A stretch of DNA of 64,000 nucleotides. It comes from Chloroflexota bacterium. GTDB lineage: Bacteria > Chloroflexota > Anaerolineae > Anaerolineales > Villigracilaceae. The position numbers were made by a program, and so were the translations under genes. The stretch is taken from positions 744,001 through 808,000 of the forward strand of contig JACRPQ010000004.1 in assembly GCA_016223135.1 (NCBI GenBank), given 5' to 3'. Of this stretch, positions 15,134 through 22,737 are shown in pieces (position 1 is the first letter of the stretch; the number at the start of each line of letters is the position of its first letter). The notes under the pieces were generated by a model that saw nothing but the letters and a program-made list of their open reading frames with translations, searched no databases and was not told the origin of the DNA.

Positions 15134-16002
15134 TGACTTCCCTCCTCCGCCTCACCCGTCCCCTCCACCTCCTCTTCGCCGCCCTCGCCTACCTCCTCGG
15201 CGCAGGCATTGCCGATTACCTCGGCATTACCTTCCGCCCGCTCCCTTTTTGGCTGGGATTGTTAGGCGTCCTCCTCGCGCAATTCACCATGTCCATCCTG
15301 CCCGAAATCTTTCGTCTCGATAACGAACCGCTTGCCGAAGGCGAAACCCGCCGCGAACGCCAGACCTTGCGCAATAATGTCCTCTATATTTCCATCGCCT
15401 CCCTCGCGTCGCTTGTCATCATCTTCTACTCGCTGCTTGCATCCAGACAACTTCCACTTTCCACTTTCTACTTTCCAGCATTATCTCTCCTCGTTATCCT
15501 CGCGCACTCCCTTCCTCCCGTGCGTCTCATCAATCGCGGCTTTGGCGAACTCCTCCTCGCCATCCACCTTGCCTATATCATCCCCACCATTGCCTTTATC
15601 TTTCAGGCGGGGAACACGCATCGCTTTCTTGCCATCACCCTCCCGTTGACCTTTCTTGCTTTTGCGTATTTCATCGTTTCCAACTTCCCGACCTTTGCGC
15701 AGGATCGAAAATACGGACGAGTCACCTTCCTCACCCGCCTCGGCTGGGAGCGCGTCGTCCCGCTTCATCACATCTTCGTCATCTTTGCTTATCTCTTTTT
15801 CCTCGTCATGCCCGCCTTTGGACTTACCCTGCCCTTGCTGGCTTCCGCCTTCCTTACTCTGCCTTTTGCACTCTACCAAATCCTTCAACTCCGCAACATT
15901 GCCCTCGGCTTGCCTCCCAACTGGAAAATCCTGCAAGCCACCGCCAGCGCCGTATTCGGGCTAACCGCCTACTTCCTCGCCCTTACCTTCTGGATTCGCT
16001 AA
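15133..16002 (+). CDS. UbiA-family prenyltransferase-like membrane protein
   Basis: The 289-residue protein has 8-9 predicted membrane segments and the UbiA-type opening LLRLTRPLHLLFAALAYLLG. The first Asp-rich site is not the usual NDxxDxxxD; the corresponding stretch is ILPEIFRLDNEPLAEGETRR. The second site reads FPTFAQDRKYGRVTFLTRLG, close to the DxxxGK/R region of MenA-like enzymes. It may make a prenylated quinone or lipid, but the altered first site makes activity uncertain. Residues around SRQLPLSTFYFPALS are encoded by cttccac/tttccac heptamers of the E family. Confidence 0.7.
   Translation: MTSLLRLTRPLHLLFAALAYLLGAGIADYLGITFRPLPFWLGLLGVLLAQFTMSILPEIFRLDNEPLAEGETRRERQTLRNNVLYISIASLASLVIIFYSLLASRQLPLSTFYFPALSLLVILAHSLPPVRLINRGFGELLLAIHLAYIIPTIAFIFQAGNTHRFLAITLPLTFLAFAYFIVSNFPTFAQDRKYGRVTFLTRLGWERVVPLHHIFVIFAYLFFLVMPAFGLTLPLLASAFLTLPFALYQILQLRNIALGLPPNWKILQATASAVFGLTAYFLALTFWIR
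15451..15478. repeat. E-family heptamers inside the UbiA-like gene
   Basis: Four consecutive 7-mers of the type cttccac, tttccac, tttctac, tttccag lie in frame. They encode part of a loop between membrane segments. Confidence 0.55.
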
Positions 16003-16104
16003 ACCCTCGACCTTCGACCTTCGACCTTCGACATTCGACTTTTGACCTTCGACATTCGACCTTCAACCTTCGACCTTCAACCTTCAACCTTCGACTTTCG
16101 ACTT
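16003..16104. repeat. E-family 7-bp tandem repeats upstream of moeA
   Basis: About fourteen copies of degenerate ttcgacc/ttcgact/ttcaacc heptamers fill the gap between the UbiA-like stop and the moeA start. The ATG follows at once after ttgaaac with no Shine-Dalgarno sequence. Confidence 0.85.
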
Positions 16105-16109
16105 GAAAC

Positions 16110-17390
16110 ATGCCCGAATTCCTCACCCTCCTCCCTCCCGACGAAGCCCGCGCCCTCCTGCTCTCGCATCTCGCTTCGCGCGCGCCGGAGCCTGATTCTG
16201 AACAAATCAGCGTTCCCAACGCCTTGAACCGTATCCTCGCCGAAGACATCCTTGCCCCTCACCCGCTCCCCGAATTCCAGCGCTCCACCGTGGACGGGTA
16301 CGCCGTCCGTGCGCAGGATACCTTCGGCGCCTCCGACTCCCTGCCCGCTTACCTGACCCTCGCCGGCGAAGTGCCGATGGGCGACGCCCCCGCCTTTGAA
16401 ATCGAAGCGGGGCAATGCGCCCTCATCCACACCGGCGGCATGTTGCCCAAAGGCGCGGATGCGGTCGTGATGCTGGAGTACACACAACAGACATCCGAAG
16501 CCTCCAAAGACTTTGGAAGTCTAAAGAACCTGGAAATTGAAATCTTCCGCGCCGTTGCCACTGGAGAGAATATCATCCACATCGGCGAGGACGTGGCGCA
16601 GGGAGAACGCATCCTGCCCAAAGGCACGTTCCTGCGCCCTGCTGAAATTGGCGGCTTGATGGCGCTGGGCATCACGTCTGTGCGTGTGGTCAAACCTGTG
16701 AAAGTGGGGTTGATTTCAACAGGCGATGAAGTCATTGACCCAAGCCAAACGCCCCGTCCCGGGCAGGTGCGCGACATCAACTCCTACTCGCTGGGGGCGT
16801 TGGTCGAAAAAAGCGGAGGCGTGGCAAAACGCTATGGGATTATCAGCGACCAGTTTCAGGCGTTGAAAGAAGCGGCGGCGCAGGCGCTGTCTGAATGCGA
16901 TGCGCTCATCATCACGGCTGGCTCATCCGCATCCACCCGCGACATGACCGCCGAAGTCATCCGCTCGCTGGGTGAACCCGGCGTCCTCGTGCATGGCATC
17001 AACACCCGTCCCGGCAAACCGACCATCCTCGGCGTGTGCGGCGGCAAAGCCGTGATTGGATTGCCCGGCAACCCCGTCAGCGCGCTGGTCAACGGTTATC
17101 TGTTTGTCATGCCGGTGATTGAAAAGTTGCTGGGCGCGCTCCCCAAACCCAAAGCAGCGGTGCGGGCAAGGCTGACCGTCAACCTGCCCTCGCAAGCCGG
17201 GCGCGAAGACTGGTGGCCCGTGAAACTAATCGTACATCGTCAATCGAAAATCATAAATTACGATGCCGAGCCGATTTTCGGCAAAAGCAATTTGATTTTC
17301 ACACTGGCGGGCGCAGATGGACTCTTGCGCATCCCCCCCGACGCGACAGGCTTGAGCGCCGGTGAGGACGTGGATGTGATGTTGATTTAA
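16110..17390 (+). CDS. moeA: Molybdopterin molybdenumtransferase MoeA
   Basis: MoeA inserts molybdate into adenylated molybdopterin. The 426-residue protein shows the full pattern: LPEFQRSTVDGYAVRAQDT, ALIHTGGMLPKGADAVVMLE, VGLISTGDEVIDPSQTPRPG and VRDINSYSLGALVEKSGG. The catalytic loop follows as LIITAGSSASTRDMTAEVI, with VHGINTRPGKPTILG and GLPGNPVSALVNGYLFVMPVI. The usual GGxSxGxxD is changed to AGSSASTRD, a variant common in Chloroflexota-type MoeA (inference). A stretch near residue 372 (LIVHRQSKIINYDA) is encoded by E-like repeat sequence. A second MoeA, fused to a binding domain, is encoded at 26207. Confidence 0.9.
   Translation: MPEFLTLLPPDEARALLLSHLASRAPEPDSEQISVPNALNRILAEDILAPHPLPEFQRSTVDGYAVRAQDTFGASDSLPAYLTLAGEVPMGDAPAFEIEAGQCALIHTGGMLPKGADAVVMLEYTQQTSEASKDFGSLKNLEIEIFRAVATGENIIHIGEDVAQGERILPKGTFLRPAEIGGLMALGITSVRVVKPVKVGLISTGDEVIDPSQTPRPGQVRDINSYSLGALVEKSGGVAKRYGIISDQFQALKEAAAQALSECDALIITAGSSASTRDMTAEVIRSLGEPGVLVHGINTRPGKPTILGVCGGKAVIGLPGNPVSALVNGYLFVMPVIEKLLGALPKPKAAVRARLTVNLPSQAGREDWWPVKLIVHRQSKIINYDAEPIFGKSNLIFTLAGADGLLRIPPDATGLSAGEDVDVMLI
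17226..17262. repeat. E-like repeat inside moeA
   Basis: The sequence is A/T-rich with recurring atcgtac/atcgtca/atcgaaa-type units, unlike the surrounding codons. It encodes about 12 residues in the C-terminal domain of MoeA and resembles the 26160-26206 repeat. Confidence 0.4.
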
Positions 17391-18335
17391 TCACTGCCAC
17401 GGCAATTTGTTCAAGTCCACGTTGCCGCCGCTGAGGATAACGCCAACCTTCAGCCCCGATAAATCAATCTTCTTTTCCCATAACACACCCACCGCCACCG
17501 CCGCCGACGGCTCGATGACGATTTTGACCCGCTCCCATACGAACCTCATCGCCTCGATGATGCCCCGCTCGCTGACCGTGACAATCTGCTCGACGTTTTG
17601 GCGGATGATGGGAAAGGTCAGCGCGCCGAGCGAGGTGAGCAAGCCGTCGGCAATCGTCTTCGGGTTGACCGAAGGGACGATTTTCCCCGCTTGCATCGAA
17701 CGATAGGCGTCGTCTGCCAATTCGGGTTCGGCGGCGATGACGCGGATGCCGGGCTTGAGTCCCTTTGCCGCGATGGAAGTTCCGCTCAACAGCCCGCCGC
17801 CGCCGACGGGCGCGATGACCACATCCAGGTCGGGGATTTCGGTCAGCAGTTCGAGCGCGGCGGTTCCCTGTCCGGCGATGACGCGTTCGTTGTCATAAGG
17901 ATGCACCACGGTCGCGCCCGTCTCAAGCCTGATTCTCCCCATCGTGCTTTCCCTCGCTTCGAGCGTTGGCTTGCAAAACGTGATCTGACCGCCGTAGCCC
18001 GCCACCGCGTCCTTTTTGACCTGCGGCGCGTTATCGGGCATGACGATGTAGGCGGGGATGCCGCACAGCCTCGCCGCGAGCGCCAGCGCCTGCGCGTGAT
18101 TCCCCGAAGAGTGCGTGACCACGCCGCGCTTCGCTTCCTCATCGCTCAATGAAAAGACCGCATTGCACGCGCCCCGAAATTTGAACGCCCCCACCTTTTG
18201 CATATTCTCGCACTTGAGAAACACCTGCACGCCCACGCGCTGATTGAGGCTTTCATTGGTTAGCACAGGCGTCCGATGTGCAAAGGGACGAATCCGTTCG
18301 GCGGCTTGCTGAATTTCAACGAGCGTGACAGACAT
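17391..18335 (-). CDS. Threonine/serine dehydratase (PLP, fold type II)
   Basis: The 314-residue protein starts at the ATG at 18335 with GAGGAG upstream. It carries the PLP lysine in KVGAFKFRGACNAV, the substrate loop THSSGNHAQALALAA, the phosphate loop VGGGGLLSGTSIAAKG, and a C-terminal GVILSGGNVDL. It lacks the ACT-type regulatory domain of biosynthetic IlvA, so it is a catabolic-type threonine deaminase or serine racemase-like enzyme. It is convergent with moeA; the two stop codons are adjacent with no gap. Exact substrate undetermined. Confidence 0.87.
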   Translation of the reverse strand: MSVTLVEIQQAAERIRPFAHRTPVLTNESLNQRVGVQVFLKCENMQKVGAFKFRGACNAVFSLSDEEAKRGVVTHSSGNHAQALALAARLCGIPAYIVMPDNAPQVKKDAVAGYGGQITFCKPTLEARESTMGRIRLETGATVVHPYDNERVIAGQGTAALELLTEIPDLDVVIAPVGGGGLLSGTSIAAKGLKPGIRVIAAEPELADDAYRSMQAGKIVPSVNPKTIADGLLTSLGALTFPIIRQNVEQIVTVSERGIIEAMRFVWERVKIVIEPSAAVAVGVLWEKKIDLSGLKVGVILSGGNVDLNKLPWQ

Positions 18336-18349
18336 GGGACTCCTCATTA

Positions 18350-18515
18350 ATCGCGAAGGTCACAAAGGAACACAAAGGAAATGCTCTTCATCTAACTCAT
18401 GTTACCTGGTAGCGCGGGATTTCTCTCGCGTTTTCAAGCGATATGAATGTCGCACTACGAAGGAACTGCGTAAGGTGAGCCTATTAATCTTCGTGTACGT
18501 TGTGGTTAAAAACCT
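18350..18515. repeat. F-family palindrome split by an A-family element (nested pair 1)
   Basis: The outer arms, gcgaaggtcacaaaggaaca on the left and ttcgtgtacgttgtggtt on the right, resemble the two ends of an F element. The A-family copy at 18393-18486 sits between them. The arms are degenerate. Confidence 0.45.
18393..18486. repeat. A-family MITE-like element, copy A1
   Basis: The left end is taactcatgttac and the right end is gcgtaaggtgagc, inverted copies of each other. Inside are two hairpins: agcgcgggat/ctctcgcg and gcgatat-ga-atgtcgc. About 94 bp with no coding capacity. Confidence 0.7.
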
Positions 18516-18547
18516 TTTTGCAGTGAACTCACCAATTACCAATCGCT

Positions 18548-19459
18548 CTAATATCCTTTCTCGAAATCCACCTGATACTTCAACGGCTTGCCCTCAAGAT
18601 ACAGCCGATAGTTTTCCGCAAATATTTTGACAATATCTTCGGGGTAACTTCTGGCGGAGGTATGAAAGGTGAGATACAGATTGGGGGTTGCCCAGAAGGG
18701 ATGATGCGGCGGAAGCGGCTCGGGGTCGGTGACGTCCAGCACGGCGGCGGCAAGTTTTCCCTGCGTCAGCGCCTCGACCAACGCGGAGTCATCCACCGCA
18801 TTCCCTCGCCCGACGTTGATCAGCACTGCGTGCCGCGGCAGAGCGTCGAGCAGGGCGGCGTCCACGAGGCGGTTTGTTCCTTCCGTGCGCGGCAGGACGC
18901 AGACCAGGTAATCCAATCCGCTGGCAAATTTCAAAATGTCGGGAGGATGAAAATAGGCGTCCACATGACTGCAATCCTCGCTGGCGCGGGTGAAACCTCG
19001 CACCTGCATTCCGAAAAATTTTGCCGCGGCTGCCAGATGCGAACCGATCGAACCCACGCCCAGCAAACCAAGGGTTTTCCCCCGCAGGCGTCCAGATTCA
19101 GTGTTATCCCAGCGCCTTACCTGTTGGGAATGAATGCGTTCGAAAATTTTCTTCTCGAAAGCGAGAAGATAGCCGAACACATACTCAGTCATCAGTTCGC
19201 CAAACACGCCGCGGGCGTTGGTCAAAATGTAATCGCGGCGATGTCCCGGCTCGACCAGGTATTCCACGCCGGCATAAACGGATTGAATCCACTTCAGGCG
19301 GGTCAGATGCGGGAGCATGTCGCGGATGCGGCGCGGCTCGCCGAGGACGATGTCGCATTCGGCGGGATCGGTCACAACCTCCAAATGCGGCAGATTTGCC
19401 TCTCGAATCCACTGAACATACTCGTCGGCATCGTGGGAAACAATGAGCAGTTTTGGCAT
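18548..19459 (-). CDS. D-2-hydroxyacid dehydrogenase (GhrA-like)
   Basis: The 303-residue NAD(P)-dependent dehydrogenase has the Rossmann motif GKTLGLLGVGSIGSHLAAAA. Its catalytic set is the arginine in LINVGRGNAVDDSALVEAL, the glutamate in VTDPEPLPPHHPFW and the histidine in YLTFHTSARS. It probably reduces glyoxylate, hydroxypyruvate or a related 2-oxoacid. It lies 4 bp downstream of the GlsB-like membrane gene on the same strand, suggesting co-transcription. Confidence 0.88.
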   Translation of the reverse strand: MPKLLIVSHDADEYVQWIREANLPHLEVVTDPAECDIVLGEPRRIRDMLPHLTRLKWIQSVYAGVEYLVEPGHRRDYILTNARGVFGELMTEYVFGYLLAFEKKIFERIHSQQVRRWDNTESGRLRGKTLGLLGVGSIGSHLAAAAKFFGMQVRGFTRASEDCSHVDAYFHPPDILKFASGLDYLVCVLPRTEGTNRLVDAALLDALPRHAVLINVGRGNAVDDSALVEALTQGKLAAAVLDVTDPEPLPPHHPFWATPNLYLTFHTSARSYPEDIVKIFAENYRLYLEGKPLKYQVDFEKGY

Positions 19460-19463
19460 AACG

Positions 19464-19712
19464 TCATCGCACCAGTCTTGCCGCCAAAATCAAGGCTACT
19501 GCACCGCCCACAGCCACAAGAAAGCCCGTGAGGCTGAGACCCTGCGGCACAGCGATGCCCAGCGTGTTCAAAATCCCTGCGCCGACAAACGCGCCAAAGA
19601 TGCCGATGACGATGTTGGCAAGCGCGCCCATTCTGCGGTTCTTGCCCGTGAGAATGCTGGCGACCCATCCCGCCAGCGCGCCGAAAATAAGCCATACAAT
19701 GAAGTTGATCAT
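19464..19712 (-). CDS. GlsB/YeaQ/YmgE-family small membrane protein
   Basis: This 82-residue protein has three hydrophobic segments and the family glycine pattern FGALAGWVASILTGK, IGIFGAFVGAGIL and GFLVAVGGAVALILA. Family members (transglycosylase-associated, COG2261) are small inner-membrane stress proteins with no proven catalytic role. It is the first gene of a two-gene run with the 2-hydroxyacid dehydrogenase. Confidence 0.88.
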   Translation of the reverse strand: MINFIVWLIFGALAGWVASILTGKNRRMGALANIVIGIFGAFVGAGILNTLGIAVPQGLSLTGFLVAVGGAVALILAARLVR

Positions 19713-19729
19713 GTGTGCCTCCGAGTTTT

Positions 19730-19886
19730 GTTTTTATCCACAGATGAACACTGATAAAAGGAATTTGATTAACTTACCTTACGCGGTAGCGCGAGATTTA
19801 TCTCGCGTTTTCGGGCGACATAAATGTCGCGCTACGAAGGAACTGCGTAAGGTGAGTGATTAATTTCATTTGTGTTTATCTGTGGC
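19730..19886. repeat. F-family palindrome split by an A-family element (nested pair 2)
   Basis: The outer arms tttatccacagatgaacact and tttgtgtttatctgtggcg are inverted copies. The A2 element at 19768-19864 lies exactly between them, so A2 appears to have entered the loop of an older palindrome. Confidence 0.65.
19768..19864. repeat. A-family MITE-like element, copy A2
   Basis: The ends ttaacttaccttacgc and gcgtaaggtgagtgattaa are inverted. The inner hairpins are perfect: cgcgagat-tt-atctcgcg and gcgacat-aa-atgtcgc. This is the simplest copy in the window, about 97 bp, with no insertion in its loops. Confidence 0.8.
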
Positions 19887-19890
19887 GAAC

Positions 19891-21156
19891 TTACCTTCTT
19901 ATCACCGCTTCCCTCTGCGGACCCACCCCAATCCACTTCACAGGGATGCCTGCCGCAGTCTCGACCATTTTCACGTAGTTCTGCGCCGGGGCGGGCAGTT
20001 GCTCGAATGACCTTGCTTTGCTGATGTCCTCGCTCCAGCCGGCGACGGTTTGATAAACGCACTCGACTCGCTCCAAGCCATAGGAATCCACCTCCGCGTA
20101 ACGGACGGCTTTCCCGTCCAGTTTGTAGCCCACGCAGACCTGAATCGCATCCAGCCCGCTCAGAATGTCCAACTTGGTCAGACATAGTTCGGTGATGCCG
20201 CTCAACTCGACGGCAGTGCGCACCAGTTCCAGGTCCAGCCAGCCGACGCGGCGGATGCGCCCGGTAGTGGCGGCGACCTCGCCGAACTTTCGGTATGCTT
20301 CGCTGGCGGTGTCGTGAATCTCCGTCGGCATGGGTCCCGCGCCAACGCGCGTGGTGTATGCCTTCGTTACGCCGACCACGTCCGTGATGTAACGCGGCGG
20401 GATGCCCAGCCCAGCCGAGGCGGCGGAGGGAATCGTCGTCGAAGCGGTGACGAACGGATACGTGCCCCAGTCCGTGTCCAGGAACGTTCCCATCGCCTGT
20501 TCGAGCAAAAAGTTTTTGTTCGCCTTCAAGCCCGCCTGCACGATGGGGAACAACTCCTTGATGTAGGGTTTGAGTTTCTCGTAATAGCCGCGATAGGTTT
20601 CGCGCACGTTTTCATATTGCAGCGTCTCGCCGCCCAGCGCAGCGATGATTTTGTTCTTCAACTCCAACTGCACCTTCAGCCGCTTCTCGAACGCATCGCT
20701 GGCGAAGTCGCTCCAGCGGATGCCGTTGTAACTGACCTTGTCGGCAAACACGGGACCGATGCCGCGCCGCGTCGTGCCTGTTGCGCCGGCGCCCTTCGCC
20801 TCCTCATACAAGCCATCCAAAATCTTGTGATACGGCATGATGATGTGCGAGCGCGGCGAGACCCACAGCCGCCCATCCACGTTCACGCCTGCTTTGTTGA
20901 GTGTCTCGATTTCCTCGAGCAGCACGGCGGGATCAACCACCACGCCGCCGCCAATCAGCCCCACCGTATTTTGCGCGAAGATGCCCGATGGCACGAGATG
21001 AATCTTGAACGTCCCAAACTCGTTGATGACCGTATGCCCGGCGTTGTTCCCGCCGTTGAAGCGCGCCACATAATCCGCGCGTTCTGCGAGAAAATCCACC
21101 GCTTTGCCCTTGCCCTCGTCGCCCCATTGTGTGCCAACCACTGCTGTAACAGACAT
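19891..21156 (-). CDS. purA: Adenylosuccinate synthetase
   Basis: PurA joins IMP and aspartate using GTP in AMP synthesis. The 421-residue protein opens with VTAVVGTQWGDEGKGKAVDFLA, the GTP-binding and catalytic Asp loop. It continues with RFNGGNNAGHTV, TGTTRRGIGPVFADKV, TTIPSAASAGLGIPP, the substrate loop TTGRIRRVGWLDLELVR and a C-terminal PVKWIGVGPQREAVIRR. Length is normal. It lies downstream of purB on the same strand, and the E-family repeat between them supplies GGAGGT as its Shine-Dalgarno sequence. Confidence 0.95.
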   Translation of the reverse strand: MSVTAVVGTQWGDEGKGKAVDFLAERADYVARFNGGNNAGHTVINEFGTFKIHLVPSGIFAQNTVGLIGGGVVVDPAVLLEEIETLNKAGVNVDGRLWVSPRSHIIMPYHKILDGLYEEAKGAGATGTTRRGIGPVFADKVSYNGIRWSDFASDAFEKRLKVQLELKNKIIAALGGETLQYENVRETYRGYYEKLKPYIKELFPIVQAGLKANKNFLLEQAMGTFLDTDWGTYPFVTASTTIPSAASAGLGIPPRYITDVVGVTKAYTTRVGAGPMPTEIHDTASEAYRKFGEVAATTGRIRRVGWLDLELVRTAVELSGITELCLTKLDILSGLDAIQVCVGYKLDGKAVRYAEVDSYGLERVECVYQTVAGWSEDISKARSFEQLPAPAQNYVKMVETAAGIPVKWIGVGPQREAVIRR

Positions 21157-21159
21157 CTG

Positions 21160-21240
21160 ACCTCCGACTTTCGACCTTCGACTTTTGACTTTCGACTTTC
21201 GACTTTTGACTTATGACCGTTGACTACCAACTAACGACTC
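21160..21240. repeat. E-family 7-bp tandem repeats between purB and purA
   Basis: Degenerate ttcgact/tttgact heptamers, the same unit as at 16003-16104, overlap the last codons of purB and reach within 4 bp of the purA start. Confidence 0.8.
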
Positions 21241-22623
21241 TCGAATCACCTCATCCGTCAACTCGACCGCCAGCCCAATATAGGATTCCGGCGAGAGACT
21301 CATCAGCCTGCCGCGCGTTTCCTCGTCCACATCCAGCGCCTCCACCCAGACCCGATAACTGATACTGTCCATTTGGCGTCCCCTCGTCTGTGACTTGAGC
21401 GACTCGTACGCGTCGCTGCGCCCCGCCGCGCGCAGGATGGTCTGCGCCCCCTCGCTGACGACCTCCCAATGCTGGTTCAACTCGGCTTTGATTTTCTCCT
21501 CGTCCGCCTCCACACGAGACATGCCGCGCGTGATGTTATTCCATGCCAGCAGTGTATGTCCCAGCGCAACGCCAAACGAACGCCGCACCGTCGAGTCAGA
21601 AAGGTCGCGCTGCAGGCGTGAGACCGCCAGTTTTTGGATGTAGTGGGTGAGCAGGGAGTTGGCGATTCCCAAATTGCCTTCCGCGTTCTCGAAGTCAATC
21701 GGGTTGACCTTCTGCGGCATGGTGGATGACCCGACCTCGCCTTCGACGACTTTCTGCTTGAGCCATCCCTCGCTGATGTACCGCCACATATCCTGCGCGT
21801 AGTCAAGAAGGATGGAGTTGGTTAGTTGAAGGGACTGGAAGTAGCGCAGCCAGTTGTCGTAGGGCAGGATTTGGGTTGTGACCAAATTTGGCTTCAAGCC
21901 GAGGCTTTGGATGAAGTCGCGGCTGAAGGCGAGCCAATCTATATTCGGGAAGGCGGCGTGCAGGGCGTTGAAATTCCCGACTGCGCCCGTGAGTTTTGCC
22001 TCGAATTTGTGAGCGGCGATTTCCTCGCGGCATTTGAGGAGGCGGGCAAGGTACACCGCAACCTCTTTGCCCAGCGTGGTCGGCACAGCGGGCTGACCGT
22101 GAGTCCGCGCGAGCATGGGCAGGGCGCGGTATCGCTTGGCAAAGTCACGCAGGGAGGCGAGCAGGGCGTCGAGCGCGGGGAGCAGGACCTGGTCGCGCGA
22201 GTCGCGCAGGGCGAGGGCTTGGGCGATGTTGTTTACGTCCTCGGAAGTCAAGCCGAAGTGGATGTAGGGCAGGATGCTGTTTTCTTCTTCCGTTGCGTAG
22301 GATGCGTTCTCTAACGCATCAGGGGGCGACGTTAGAGAACGTCGCTTACGCGATAAGAGTTCACGCAGAAAGTATTCAATCGCTTTGACGTCGTGCCGCG
22401 TGGTCTTTTCGTATTCCTGAATTTGGCGCGCGTCTTCATCCGTGAAGGCATCGAGGGAAAGGCTGAGGGGAGGGCAAATGCCAATTTTGGAAAGCGCAGA
22501 TAAAAAGTCCAGTTCGAGGCGGGCGCGGGAGCGGAGATAGGCAAATTCGGAGAAGAAGTCCCGCAGGGGGGAGGTGTCGTTCTCGTAGCGTCCATCGAGA
22601 GGCGAAAGAGCGTGAAGAGCCAT
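21211..22623 (-). CDS. purB: Adenylosuccinate lyase with repeat-encoded insertion
   Basis: The start is the ATG at 22623 (MALHALSPLDGRYENDTSPL); the listed ORF begins two codons earlier at a TTG. The 470-residue protein resembles the E. coli-type PurB. Motifs are IHFGLTSEDVNNIAQALA, the catalytic His region ARTHGQPAVPTTLGKE and the flexible signature loop GEVGSSTMPQKVNPIDFENAEG. Between YFLRELL and the IHFG motif, where homologues have a short link, lies SRKRRSLTSPPDALENASYA, encoded by a B-family paired-hairpin repeat that keeps the frame open. The catalytic residues are intact, so the enzyme is probably active with a longer surface loop. Confidence 0.93.
   Translation of the reverse strand: MALHALSPLDGRYENDTSPLRDFFSEFAYLRSRARLELDFLSALSKIGICPPLSLSLDAFTDEDARQIQEYEKTTRHDVKAIEYFLRELLSRKRRSLTSPPDALENASYATEEENSILPYIHFGLTSEDVNNIAQALALRDSRDQVLLPALDALLASLRDFAKRYRALPMLARTHGQPAVPTTLGKEVAVYLARLLKCREEIAAHKFEAKLTGAVGNFNALHAAFPNIDWLAFSRDFIQSLGLKPNLVTTQILPYDNWLRYFQSLQLTNSILLDYAQDMWRYISEGWLKQKVVEGEVGSSTMPQKVNPIDFENAEGNLGIANSLLTHYIQKLAVSRLQRDLSDSTVRRSFGVALGHTLLAWNNITRGMSRVEADEEKIKAELNQHWEVVSEGAQTILRAAGRSDAYESLKSQTRGRQMDSISYRVWVEALDVDEETRGRLMSLSPESYIGLAVELTDEVIRESLVGSQRS
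22294..22351. repeat. B-family paired-hairpin repeat inside purB (copy 1)
   Basis: The outer gcgta/tacgc arms enclose two perfect hairpins, gatgcgtt-ctct-aacgcatc and gacgtt-agag-aacgtc. The two tetraloops are complementary to each other. The element lies in frame within purB. Confidence 0.8.
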
Positions 22624-22662
22624 CAGCAAGCATTATAATTCGGGCGGTTCGTTCGCATAAGA

Positions 22663-22716
22663 GCGTAGGACATGTTCTCTAACGTGTCCGTCGGCGTTAG
22701 AGAACGCCGAGTACGC
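22663..22716. repeat. B-family paired-hairpin repeat upstream of guaB (copy 2)
   Basis: The same layout as inside purB: gcgta, hairpin ggacatgtt-ctct-aacgtgtcc, hairpin ggcgtt-agag-aacgcc, then tacgc. The stems differ from copy 1 on both sides, keeping pairing, while the loops are identical. It sits 21 bp upstream of the guaB start, in the purB-guaB divergent region. Confidence 0.8.
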
Positions 22717-22737
22717 AGTAATGTTTCAGGAGGCGGT

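Noticed and set aside
16003-16104. Possible CRISPR-like array
   Set aside because: The units are 7 bp, contiguous and without spacers; no cas genes are present in the window.
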